Shown piece by piece: positions 29,843 through 36,681 of a DNA stretch of 38,002 nt; the first letter of the stretch is position 1, and each line of letters begins with the position of its first letter. Position numbers and translations under genes: made by a program. Below the pieces are notes generated by a model. The model ran no database searches, had not been told where the DNA came from, and saw nothing but the letters and a program-made list of their open reading frames with translations. Source of the DNA: a virus; the IMG/VR virus record IMGVR_UViG_3300007734_000661, positions 1 through 38,002 of that record, one strand, 5' to 3'.

Positions 29843-31114
29843 TTATACAATCCATTTTGTGTTAATGGGCAATTCTGACTGCCATGAAGTCGTGTCTTGG
29901 TCAAGGCTTATCGAAAGGTAACGGAAGGCATCACTAGAATGACTGCTCCAATCGTGTAGCGGCTTGTCGTAGAACACCTGCTGCCTCTCGTTATATTCCC
30001 TGCGATAGTTCCTGAGAGCATCTAGCCCTGCCTTAGTCTTGTGATCGAACCAACATTGTGGCAATAGCCTTCTAACGGCTTGAATACCGTCTGCAATCGA
30101 TAAACGAGGAGCTACTGTTATATCGAGTCCTGCTTCCTGCAAAACCTCTTTACGGCTCTTTCCTGTGCCTAATTCCCTTACTTCAACATCGTGAGGAAGA
30201 AACTGCGTGTAGCCTTCGTAGCCGTTATCTTTGAGCCAGCGTACATACCAGTCCAGACCGACACCGTGGTTCTCCGTAAAATCAATGAGACGTACTTCCT
30301 TTCCAACTGTCTGAGCCACCCAGAGACTTGTAGAATCACTAATCCCAAGATCCCAAGCAACATAAGACTTACACAAATCATCACGCTCAATGGTAGTGAT
30401 TCGGTTCTTCGCCTCAAGATCGTTGATAATCTGACCATAATAGGAACCTTCTACGGCTGCATCAAAAGAGCACTCAAACTCTTGGTTATACTTATCCTCG
30501 CCCATTTCCTGACGAGCACCCCATAGTTCCTTCTCAGGGATAATCTTAGTCTCACTAGCTCTGAACTCTAGTAGCTTCCAACCTTCGGCAGTCTTAGCCC
30601 TATCCCTAAAGTCTGCAAAGTGATTCCTACCGCGGGGCGTTCCAATGAATAAGCACCATGTAGGCGATTCTTCAGTATTCCTATCAGCTAGTGCTGGACG
30701 TATAACCTCGTTCCATATCTTAGGGTTCTGATCGCCTATCTCATCGAGAATAACGCCATCGAAATACTGACCACGAAGGCTGTCAGCATTGTCCGAGCCG
30801 TAAAGACTAATGCGCCTACCCCAAAAATCAACCCTAAGCTCGCTGATATTAGCCACAGCACCAAGAGGACGAGTGAATTCCAGAAGATAATCCCAAGCAA
30901 CACGTTTAGACTGAGCATAAGTTGGAGCAATATAGGCAAATCGTGGGTTTGGTTTCTGGCACTCAATGGCAGCCTTTATGAGATGATTGATAGCACTAAC
31001 AGTTTTGCCGAATCTTCGATGTGCAACTACGACAGTAAACCTATGCGTATCTACAGCTTCATGTATCTGCTTTTGTAGTTCTCTAGGCTTATAAGGTATG
31101 ACTATTTCTGCCAT
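29843..31114 (-). CDS. terL: Terminase large subunit
   Basis: A 423-residue packaging motor. ATPase: Walker A AHRRFGKT at 31-38, Walker B VILDEIGD at 121-128, coupling-type FIGTPRGRNHF at about 156-166. RNase H-like nuclease: WDLGISDS at 254-261 (D255), PHDVEVRE at about 307-314, and DAFRYL near 395. Start MAEIVIPYKPRELQKQIHEA is typical for environmental phages. It overlaps the small-subunit-like gene by 13 bases and precedes the portal gene. Confidence 0.95.
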   Translation of the reverse strand: MAEIVIPYKPRELQKQIHEAVDTHRFTVVVAHRRFGKTVSAINHLIKAAIECQKPNPRFAYIAPTYAQSKRVAWDYLLEFTRPLGAVANISELRVDFWGRRISLYGSDNADSLRGQYFDGVILDEIGDQNPKIWNEVIRPALADRNTEESPTWCLFIGTPRGRNHFADFRDRAKTAEGWKLLEFRASETKIIPEKELWGARQEMGEDKYNQEFECSFDAAVEGSYYGQIINDLEAKNRITTIERDDLCKSYVAWDLGISDSTSLWVAQTVGKEVRLIDFTENHGVGLDWYVRWLKDNGYEGYTQFLPHDVEVRELGTGKSRKEVLQEAGLDITVAPRLSIADGIQAVRRLLPQCWFDHKTKAGLDALRNYRREYNERQQVFYDKPLHDWSSHSSDAFRYLSISLDQDTTSWQSELPINTKWIV

Positions 31115-31434
31115 GTGACCTGATGTAGTTGTGGTCCACCGTCAGCACCTGTCACCTCTGTTCTAGCCAGCTTAGGTATATGGTACTCACTTAGCTTCTG
31201 CATTAAGTCCAATGCCTTAGCTGGATCAGGCTTTAGTCCTAAGACTTCATCACCCTCAGCTACCCTTTGTAGCCATCTATCCATGTAAGGCACGTTCTTC
31301 TCTAGTAGCGTAGCAATAGCATTACGCACTACTGCCGTACTCTTATTAGGCACTCCAGCAGGTCTACCCTTACCAGCATTAGTAAGAGTAGGATGTGCTG
31401 TAGTTTGTTCTTCTTTACTGCTTTCTGTTTCCAT
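31102..31434 (-). CDS. Terminase small subunit-like protein
   Basis: A 110-residue protein with GRPAGVPNKSTAVVRNAIA at about 23-41 and a helical C-terminus (DPAKALDLMQKLSEYHIP, ending LHQVTWQK). The GRP.G..NK motif followed by helices is found in small terminase-like proteins of the DUF5681 kind. It directly precedes and overlaps TerL, the usual position of TerS. Direct DNA recognition is not shown. Confidence 0.72.
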   Translation of the reverse strand: METESSKEEQTTAHPTLTNAGKGRPAGVPNKSTAVVRNAIATLLEKNVPYMDRWLQRVAEGDEVLGLKPDPAKALDLMQKLSEYHIPKLARTEVTGADGGPQLHQVTWQK

Positions 31435-31461
31435 TTTTGCATTATCCTTTGGATGTCATGC

Positions 31462-32325
31462 TTACTTACGTTTTTCATTTGGTATGTCTACTTGAGTAGT
31501 ACCAACTAATCCACCACCATACAAAATTCTTGGGTCTTTAGGATTAAATGATCCTTTGTTAAATATTGATTTAATTTGCTCAGGATTAAAAGCCGTATAA
31601 ACGTCTGATATTTCACCTGATACTCCAACTGGGTTATCTTTTGCATTTTTTATAATTAAACCATCATAACCGTTTTGTCTTGCTATATATGCAATATAAT
31701 CAGTTGACGCTTTTTGCTTTCCAGCCTCTAATCCTTTTAGCTTTAACACATCATTATTAATTGTTATATTGTTCCAATTGTTATTTTTTGCATCAATTAC
31801 TAATGGATTTTGTAATGACAACTTTGCAGGATAAACAGCACCTAATGATTCACCTTTTTTTGTTGCGTCCATTGCATAACCACTAGCAATATTTGGCTTA
31901 TTAGAAAACCAAAATGTAGGAGAAGTCTGTCCAAATGGCATTGATGATTCTGGACTAAATTGTTTAATGTCAGCTTTTGAACCAGTATATACAGTCAATG
32001 GAAGATTGTTTTCATCAACTACTTTACTTTCCTTAAACCAATTTTTAAATAATTTTCCTTGAGTTGGATTTATAGTTCCAGCGAATCCACTACCTGCTTG
32101 CATTGCTTGTTGACCATACGGACTATTAATCCATGCACCTGAAGCCATATCCTGAGCAGTCTTAGGCTCTCCCAATAGACCTACTCCAGCCCTTTGACGA
32201 GCCTCACTACCTAATTGACTAGCAAACTCCTGTGGATTATTCATTAACAAACCTAAACGAGCCGCTAAAGCCTGTTTCTGTTGGTCTATGTAATTCAACC
32301 CCTGTGTCAATAATCCGTCAGCCAT
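31462..32325 (-). CDS. ADP-ribosyltransferase-like (ART-PolyVal type) virion-linked protein
   Basis: A 287-residue protein. The N-terminal 90 residues are Ala/Gln-rich and resemble virion proteins (YIDQQKQALAARLGLLMNNP). From residue 92 it follows the ART-like domain of phage polyvalent proteins: FKNWFKESKVVDENNLPLTV, YTGSKADIKQF (113-123), TFWFSNKPNIASGYAMD (137-153), LSLQNPLVIDAK, NGYDGLIIKNAKDNP (218-232), and AFNPEQIKSIFN. The usual His of the first motif (VYHGT) is Thr here; such T variants occur in phage homologues from memory. It may modify a host protein or nucleic acid after injection. More AT-rich than TerL; it overlaps the glycosyltransferase stop by eight bases. Confidence 0.78.
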   Translation of the reverse strand: MADGLLTQGLNYIDQQKQALAARLGLLMNNPQEFASQLGSEARQRAGVGLLGEPKTAQDMASGAWINSPYGQQAMQAGSGFAGTINPTQGKLFKNWFKESKVVDENNLPLTVYTGSKADIKQFSPESSMPFGQTSPTFWFSNKPNIASGYAMDATKKGESLGAVYPAKLSLQNPLVIDAKNNNWNNITINNDVLKLKGLEAGKQKASTDYIAYIARQNGYDGLIIKNAKDNPVGVSGEISDVYTAFNPEQIKSIFNKGSFNPKDPRILYGGGLVGTTQVDIPNEKRK

Positions 32326-33028
32326 AAAATGCCTCGTACATATCCGGTCTATTAGTCTTTATCCACTCTCTTGGTTCTTCATGGCATTTCTTAAAGTCGT
32401 TTCCAACTGTTTGCGATCCGGCATGATGAACATAACCTCTTGAGACAAAGTGAAAATATCCTGCTTTGCCTAAATCATGGCATATTATATTGTCTGAATA
32501 CCAATTCGTACTAGGGAATTGTGCTACCTGCCATGCTTCCTTACTGATAGCCGCAAATATAGGAGCGATAACTTCCGTCATCTTTATATGATTTTCACTA
32601 TCCCACTTTAAACCTGCAAACTTATCATCCTCTACAGCTACCCGAATATTTTGGTCTGGTAATACATAATCTGATCTAGCACCTAGAAAACCAGTTTTAA
32701 ACTCTCGATTAACGTATTTCCAGTCCGCTTGCATCTTCTCAATAGTATCGGGAGCCAGTACCACATCGTCGTTAGCAATGATTAGTGAATCGTAATGCCC
32801 TGTATTGAATGCATAGGAGACAATCGCATTATAAGCATCTCCGAAATTGGTAGCAGTATTTGGTCGGAATATGATTCTATCGTTGCCAAGTCTCTTTCTA
32901 ACTTCTCCCCACAACTCCAGACTATTTGCACTAATGTAAACTGGCAACTCTCTTGCATATTGATTAATGCTCTCCAATAGTACGTGGATGCTTGGACTAC
33001 CAATTGTGGCTATTACGATTGCTTGCAA
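32318..33028 (-). CDS. Glycosyltransferase, GT2-like (GT-A)
   Basis: A 236-residue glycosyltransferase. I place the start at TTG 33028: GGAG lies five bases ahead, and the protein then begins LQAIVIATIGSPSIHVLLES, the usual start of this fold. A longer reading (to 33175) would translate the structured leader. Motifs: FGDAYNAIVSYAFNTGHYDS, IIANDDVVLAP with the DXD-like NDD, and WYSDNIICHDLGKAGYFHFV with a likely catalytic Asp. The sugar and acceptor are unknown. The upstream methyltransferase and this gene could act on the same glycan. Confidence 0.78.
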   Translation of the reverse strand: MQAIVIATIGSPSIHVLLESINQYARELPVYISANSLELWGEVRKRLGNDRIIFRPNTATNFGDAYNAIVSYAFNTGHYDSLIIANDDVVLAPDTIEKMQADWKYVNREFKTGFLGARSDYVLPDQNIRVAVEDDKFAGLKWDSENHIKMTEVIAPIFAAISKEAWQVAQFPSTNWYSDNIICHDLGKAGYFHFVSRGYVHHAGSQTVGNDFKKCHEEPREWIKTNRPDMYEAFYG

Positions 33029-33046
33029 GCTATCTCCATAAATAAA

Positions 33047-33171
33047 GTTGGTACTCGCTGCGTCCTTAGCCCCGAACGGTTTCCCTTCGGTCATTACCAA
33101 CAAGCGCATTCGGCATCCGCTTTCCCAACACGGCTGAGGACTGTTTGTTGGAACTACCGTCATGACAGTAG
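33047..33171 (-). ncRNA. Structured leader with pseudoknot potential upstream of the glycosyltransferase
   Basis: Within the 187-base gap 33029-33215. On the minus strand: hairpin 33171-33154 (CUACUGU/ACGGUAG, CAUG loop, one U-G pair); long stem 33141-33132 with 33071-33062 (10 bp, one mismatch); inside it hairpins 33122-33118/33106-33102 and 33090-33086/33076-33072. The linker GTTGGTA (33101-33095) can pair perfectly with TACCAAC (33053-33047) outside the long stem, a 7-bp pseudoknot ending about 10 bases before the GGAG of the glycosyltransferase. A second CCAAC/GTTGG pair (33151-33147, 33129-33125) could compete. The layout resembles a riboswitch or cis-regulatory RNA, family not identified. 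Confidence 0.5.
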
Positions 33172-33215
33172 CCAATCCTCATGCGTCTTGAGACTGTAAA
33201 CTTAAACTACCTTGA

Positions 33216-33767
33216 CTATAAACTTATCTTAGTCAGCACAACCTTCATTGAATCTACAGCTCTAGGAGTACGTAAAATTTCCTGATCGGGAATGCTTTTA
33301 TCCATCATTTCCTGACCAAAGTCTGACAGTTTAAATTCAATGGACGATAGGTTAAATCTATCCTGCCATCCTAAGTACCAATGCCATTCGGTATAGTACA
33401 GCCAGCTATTCTCGTTGAACGCCCTAACATGAGTCGGGTCTTGCCATGCACCTAGACTCAAGTCATAAGGCACACTTATATGAAACTCACCTTTGTCTGC
33501 TAACAAGTCCTTACAGTTCGTCATTGCTTGAATTAAATCAGGTATATGCTCTAAAACGTCATTTGCGACGATTTTTTCAAACATTCCCTTCTTTATTTCT
33601 ACCTTACCAAATCTAGGACTATCTATAACCTGACCAAACTCGACCTTAGATATGTCGCACCACCAGTCAGGATTAACTCTAAGCAATATGTCAGCATTAA
33701 AGTAAGAATCTTTCCAATCCTTGCCAGAACCTAAATTAAGAATCTTCGGAATATTCGTCGTCGTCAT
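33216..33767 (-). CDS. SAM-dependent methyltransferase (class I)
   Basis: A 183-residue protein. SAM-binding motif KILNLGSGKDWKDSYFNAD (about 8-26), ANDVLEHIPDLIQAM (about 68-82), GEFHISVPYDLSLGAWQDP and HVRAFNENSWLYYTEWHWY are typical for methyltransferases of the type 11/23 group in nucleotide-sugar and glycan modification clusters. The substrate is unknown. It overlaps the upstream Cys-rich gene by 32 bases and precedes the structured leader and the glycosyltransferase. Confidence 0.82.
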   Translation of the reverse strand: MTTTNIPKILNLGSGKDWKDSYFNADILLRVNPDWWCDISKVEFGQVIDSPRFGKVEIKKGMFEKIVANDVLEHIPDLIQAMTNCKDLLADKGEFHISVPYDLSLGAWQDPTHVRAFNENSWLYYTEWHWYLGWQDRFNLSSIEFKLSDFGQEMMDKSIPDQEILRTPRAVDSMKVVLTKISL

Positions 33768-34197
33768 TGGAATATTCCAGTTTAGCCATCTTGAGCATAG
33801 TCTTTTGCTTCTCGGTCATAGGCTTCTTTATGGCGCCTCCAACGAGCCACGCAGAGCAAGTACGATCTGCGGCACACTTAAAGCTAAAAAGTTCACAGTA
33901 ACCTAATTCCGCACTATCTACGACCTCATTAGCATACGTCTCGTTATCCGATTCTTCGCCCTGAATTCCATCAACGATACACTTCATCATCTGAGGAGTC
34001 TGAATAAATGCAGAGCAATTACCGCAATGCATGGTCTTAGCGTTCTTTTCGCTAGTAGCCCATTCCTTAGCGCGAATCTGCCAGAAGTCCTCTGGTGAAT
34101 CAGGATTAGCAGGACCATAGCCTACGTTCTTAAATGCCCAATCTCGATTCTTAAGATTAAGCTGGATGTCTGAACAGACTTTAGGGCATTCTTTCAT
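33736..34197 (-). CDS. Cys-rich protein (metal or Fe-S binding candidate)
   Basis: A 153-residue protein with MKECPKVCSDIQLN, MHCGNCSAFIQ, MMKCIVDGIQ, LGYCELFSFKCAADRTCSAW and an acidic end. The spaced Cys recall the small high-potential iron-sulfur-like fold in phage proteins; zinc is also possible. I remember similar HCGNC/GYC..F.FKC.A.RTC proteins from marine phages. Its role is unknown. It overlaps the next Lys-rich gene by four bases. Confidence 0.72.
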   Translation of the reverse strand: MKECPKVCSDIQLNLKNRDWAFKNVGYGPANPDSPEDFWQIRAKEWATSEKNAKTMHCGNCSAFIQTPQMMKCIVDGIQGEESDNETYANEVVDSAELGYCELFSFKCAADRTCSAWLVGGAIKKPMTEKQKTMLKMAKLEYSNDDDEYSEDS

Positions 34198-34493
34198 TTC
34201 TTTTTATTCCTTGCAGAAATAGCAGCAGCTTTCTTCTTAGCGTCTGCTTTAGAACTAGCACCCCAAGCATTTAGGCTTAGAAGCAGTCTAGTAGGTTCAC
34301 CATTAGGTTTTCTCTCAGCACCCGGCATATTCCCCATCCGCGCTAGAAAAGACGCTCTACGTGGGTTATCGCCAGTCTTAACCGGAGCCTTTAGATCAGA
34401 GCCGGGATTCGCAGCCTCATACGACTTACGACCCTTCTCATTCAATCCACCTTTAGGATTCTTTCCAGCTTTCTTAGTCCATGCTGCTGTCAT
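34194..34493 (-). CDS. Lys-rich DUF6321-like phage protein
   Basis: A 99-residue basic protein: AAWTKKAGKNPKGGLNEKGR then KSYEAANPGSDLKAPVKTGD, RRASFLARMGNMPGAERKPN and a Lys-rich tail. The GKNP.GGLN..GR pattern is well known from marine and freshwater phages. It may bind DNA or act in the virion. It starts in an ATGA overlap with the next upstream small gene. Confidence 0.82.
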   Translation of the reverse strand: MTAAWTKKAGKNPKGGLNEKGRKSYEAANPGSDLKAPVKTGDNPRRASFLARMGNMPGAERKPNGEPTRLLLSLNAWGASSKADAKKKAAAISARNKKK

Positions 34494-34642
34494 TTTTTCT
34501 TCGGCTTTGCAGTCTTAGCCGCCTGTTTAAAGTCAGCCTTAGTAGGAGCACCCTTAGCACCTACCTTTTTCATCTTCTCGCCAGAACCTTCAGCTATACG
34601 CTTACGTTTAGCGTGAATATTGGCATAGAGACCTGTTTTCAT
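34490..34642 (-). CDS. Small Lys-rich protein (50 aa), GLYANIHAKRKRI family
   Basis: A 50-residue protein: MKTGLYANIHAKRKRIAEGS, GEKMKKVGAKGAPTKADF and a basic tail AAKTAKPKKK. It is linked by ATGA overlaps to both neighbours (34490-34493 and 34639-34642), which supports translation. This GLYANI.AKR.RI.AGSGE theme recurs in phages. Function unknown, perhaps DNA- or virion-associated. Confidence 0.8.
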   Translation of the reverse strand: MKTGLYANIHAKRKRIAEGSGEKMKKVGAKGAPTKADFKQAAKTAKPKKK

Positions 34643-34833
34643 TTCTTAGCCTTGTTTTTAGCTGTACGCTGACCACGTTTAGGAAGTGACTTGCCACCTT
34701 CGGATAACATAATTGCGGTTGCTTGTTTCTTAGATGTAACTACTGGACCACCTTTGCCTGAATGTAGAGTGCCAGCCTTAAACTCGTTATAAACCTTACT
34801 CATCTTCTTTTCGGCTTTAGTTTTCTTCATCAT
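34639..34833 (-). CDS. Small Lys-rich protein, DUF6496-like
   Basis: A 64-residue protein with KVYNEFKAGTLHSGKGGPVV then SKKQATAIMLSEGGKSLPKR, ending basic. The V...F..G.LHSG...GPVV.S.KQA.AI.LSE pattern is a widespread small phage/bacterial family of unknown role. First of three basic genes in the transcript. It overlaps the upstream YbcO-like gene by four bases. Confidence 0.82.
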   Translation of the reverse strand: MMKKTKAEKKMSKVYNEFKAGTLHSGKGGPVVTSKKQATAIMLSEGGKSLPKRGQRTAKNKAKK

Positions 34834-35120
34834 AAAGTAACCTTCAAATTTCCGTTATCAAAAAGTAATCCAATTGTCTTTCTATGCGCTTCTTCCCACA
34901 TTTCTACTCGCTCAAGTTTAGACAAATCCTTCCCCTGATCTAGCTCCATGTGGCATTTATAGCATAGTGCAGCAATACGATAATCATTAGCCTTTATACC
35001 ACGACCTTTACCATCTCTCAACTGGTTTGAATGAGCAGCAACAACGGTTCCATCCTGTATCAAGCAATGCTGACAAGGAAAATTCCTTACTAATTCGAGC
35101 AGTTGTTTGCTTCGATACAT
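34830..35120 (-). CDS. YbcO-like recombination nuclease
   Basis: A 96-residue protein from ATG 35120 (GGAG upstream); an ATG at 35135 has no ribosome site. Features: VRNFPCQHCLIQDGTVVAAH, SNQLRDGKGRGIKANDYRIA and ALCYKCHMELDQGKDLSK. The two CxxC pairs and the VAAHSN..R.GKG.G.K motif are those of the YbcO/DUF1364 family of DNA endonucleases, with HNH-like fold. Its start lies inside the end of the upstream CxxC gene (31-base overlap). Confidence 0.85.
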   Translation of the reverse strand: MYRSKQLLELVRNFPCQHCLIQDGTVVAAHSNQLRDGKGRGIKANDYRIAALCYKCHMELDQGKDLSKLERVEMWEEAHRKTIGLLFDNGNLKVTL

Positions 35121-35332
35121 TGACGCTTTCTCCATAGACTTTGTTTAGGCTTATAGCTAGTAAAGCTCTCACCTTGATTACAAATAGGGCAGCAAGTAAC
35201 AGTTCCATCTGAGCAATATGGATCGCTTACCTTAGGTATTGAATCCCAATCTTCAATAAAATCGCAATAGTCGCATTTAGCTAAGTTGCTATCGTCTAAT
35301 GCGTTGTCATTTAGTAAAGTATCTTTATTCAT
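35090..35332 (-). CDS. Small zinc-binding-like protein
   Basis: An 80-residue protein from ATG 35332 (AGGG upstream): MNKDTLLNDNALDDSNLA, CDYCDFIEDW, YCSDGTVTCCPICNQGESF. The Cys pairs resemble a zinc ribbon. The upstream Met at 35362 lacks a ribosome site and would enter the divergent leader. No function known. Its last 31 bases overlap the YbcO-like gene. Confidence 0.65.
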   Translation of the reverse strand: MNKDTLLNDNALDDSNLAKCDYCDFIEDWDSIPKVSDPYCSDGTVTCCPICNQGESFTSYKPKQSLWRKRQCIEANNCSN

Positions 35333-35398
35333 AGTTTTGCCCTTTATTAACGTAAATTTCATTTAGGTTTGCTACTATTTCTCCAACTAGGAGGCTAT

Positions 35399-35698
35399 AT
35401 GTACGGCATATCTATCGACGGACAGGATTTCTGGTTTGAGGCTGAAGAAGTCGAACTCATGCAGATGGACGATGATGGCATAGTTTGGAAATACGATAAC
35501 GAAGCCTGTGTCTGGATGTACTTTGATGAAGATGCAGACGAATGGTTGTTATATGACGAGAACAATTTTGACCCCTTCACAAAGTCGCTCTTTCCACAGC
35601 ACGATTCGACGCTTCCATCGACCTCCAGCAATCAACACGAGCCTGAGCAGCAACAAGCATCCAACGTAATCTCTCTGCCTCTGCAACAGCTTCTCTAA
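35399..35698 (+). CDS. Lone plus-strand acidic, aromatic-rich protein
   Basis: A 99-residue protein from ATG 35399, with the strongest Shine-Dalgarno sequence of the region (AGGAGG). The first 60 residues are very acidic and aromatic (MYGISIDGQDFWFEAEEVEL, KYDNEACVWMYFDEDADEW); the last 40 are Ser/Pro/Gln-rich and are encoded opposite the end of the minus gene at 35577-35903. Such charge patterns are seen in DNA-mimic proteins, but this is speculation. It is divergent from the small zinc gene. Confidence 0.6.
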   Translation: MYGISIDGQDFWFEAEEVELMQMDDDGIVWKYDNEACVWMYFDEDADEWLLYDENNFDPFTKSLFPQHDSTLPSTSSNQHEPEQQQASNVISLPLQQLL

Positions 35699-35903
35699 GA
35701 CCTTCTACGCAGGTAGCGTACTCAACCGTAGTATAAGCATCAGCTTCTTTCTCAGCCATCGTATTTTTAAGGCTACGCTGAAACCCTAATGCCTTAACTG
35801 TCTTTCTGTATTCCGTTAAATATACAACCTGAGCCTTTGCATTAGCATAAGCCTCGGAGTTCTTAATCATAAAATCAATTGCAGAATTAGGATCGATAGT
35901 CAT
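35577..35903 (-). CDS. Conserved phage protein, FMIKNSEAYANAKAQ family
   Basis: A 108-residue helical protein: DPNSAIDFMIKNSEAYANAK, VYLTEYRKTVKALGFQ, EYATCVEGLREAVAEAERLR and WMLVAAQARVDCWRSMEASN. I know this pattern (AIDF..KN...YA.AKA...YLEE.RK, W...AAQ...E.WR..EA..R) from many proteobacterial phages beside recombination or replication genes. Function unknown. The 3' 122 bases run opposite the plus-strand gene. Confidence 0.8.
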   Translation of the reverse strand: MTIDPNSAIDFMIKNSEAYANAKAQVVYLTEYRKTVKALGFQRSLKNTMAEKEADAYTTVEYATCVEGLREAVAEAERLRWMLVAAQARVDCWRSMEASNRAVERATL

Positions 35904-36174
35904 CTGTTAGTTTCCATAATAGTAATTTAGCTTCATCTACACTTGTTACTACGTGTACCTGACCTTTCCAGAGTTTGTGCCAGTTAACTTGATCTGGAGT
36001 AAGTACCTTTTTATCACCATCCTTGATTTCAAGCAACAAGTTTTTACCTTTAAATCCAACAACAATATCAGGACAGCCTTTACCAACTCCGTGAAGATGC
36101 TGAACCGTAGCTCCTAAGTCTCGCAATGCTTTAACGACTTGCACTTGGCAATTATCCACACGCTTATAAACCAT
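35887..36174 (-). CDS. VRR-NUC-like PD-(D/E)xK nuclease
   Basis: A 95-residue nuclease: VVKALRDLGATVQHLHGVGK, then GCPDIVVGFKGKNLLLEIKD (about 35-54) with D and ExK of the catalytic core, LTPDQVNWHKLWKGQVHVV and SVDEAKLLLWK. The PDIVVG...LLLEIKDG..LT..Q..WH pattern is the small VRR-NUC/Holliday-junction-nuclease-like group. Probably trims or resolves recombination intermediates. It overlaps the next gene by 17 bases. Confidence 0.85.
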   Translation of the reverse strand: MVYKRVDNCQVQVVKALRDLGATVQHLHGVGKGCPDIVVGFKGKNLLLEIKDGDKKVLTPDQVNWHKLWKGQVHVVTSVDEAKLLLWKLTDDYRS

Positions 36175-36250
36175 TATTGTTTCCTTAAACGTATCTTTTT
36201 AGAAATCCATAAAAATAGATAAGCTATTGTTATTGGGTCAGCAGGTAACA

Positions 36251-36487
36251 TTACTGCCCCCTTGCGCGGATAGCTCTGGCGCACGCTTTACCAAATCGTG
36301 CCTCCGGTGAATCATCATGCAAAAAGCGACCATCCTCTGTAACCTTCGCACACGCTTCGCGCTCTGCTGCTGCGACTAGGTTAACAAAACGCTCAAGCAA
36401 ACCAACAAAACGCGGAGACAAATCCCACATTTCTTCCAATCCCGCTTCTCGCGCCATGCGGATAATGTCATCTCTAGTCATAGCCAT
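36251..36487 (-). CDS. Small hypothetical protein, DDIIRMAREAG family (complete copy)
   Basis: A 78-residue protein MAMTRDDIIRMAREAGLEEM, with FVNLVAAAEREACAKVT and a closing ARAIRARGQ. An alternative ATG at 36481 shares ATGA with the upstream stop. It is the complete counterpart of the partial gene at 1-155 and a shorter paralogue of 2172-2516. Helical, no enzymatic motif, function unknown. A 76-base AT-rich gap (36175-36250) follows in transcription; I see no clear promoter or terminator there. Confidence 0.78.
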   Translation of the reverse strand: MAMTRDDIIRMAREAGLEEMWDLSPRFVGLLERFVNLVAAAEREACAKVTEDGRFLHDDSPEARFGKACARAIRARGQ

Positions 36488-36681
36488 ATTCCCTCATCTC
36501 CTCTTGATCCTTTAGACCACTGTTCCCTACAATCTTTCTCTAGCAACTGAGCGACTCTATCTCCGCGCTTATTGCGGACAATAGACAGATATTCGATGGC
36601 TTTGTTTCTATCCTGAGTACGCCACTTTAATACCTGCCTGACTTCGCATCGGTGTCTATGTACTTCTGAGTTATCAGGCAC
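36478..36681 (-). CDS. Small conserved phage protein with RHRCEVR motif, right copy
   Basis: A 67-residue protein from GTG 36681, which overlaps the helicase stop by GTGCCTGA. It differs from the left copy at only a few positions (for example Val for Leu after the PDNSE start and SKGS for QLGS near the end). A reading from 36720 would extend into helicase-coding DNA and copies the first residues of the methyltransferase long form, so it is not needed. Confidence 0.75.
   Translation of the reverse strand: MPDNSEVHRHRCEVRQVLKWRTQDRNKAIEYLSIVRNKRGDRVAQLLEKDCREQWSKGSRGDEGIWL

Noticed and set aside
33134-33140. Hammerhead ribozyme core (CTGAGGA on the plus strand)
   Set aside because: The required stem II and following GAAA are missing; the match is part of the long stem.
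33029-33175. N-terminal extension of the glycosyltransferase
   Set aside because: The extra 49 residues do not fit the family start, the region folds strongly as RNA, and a GGAG plus TTG lies at the family-typical start.
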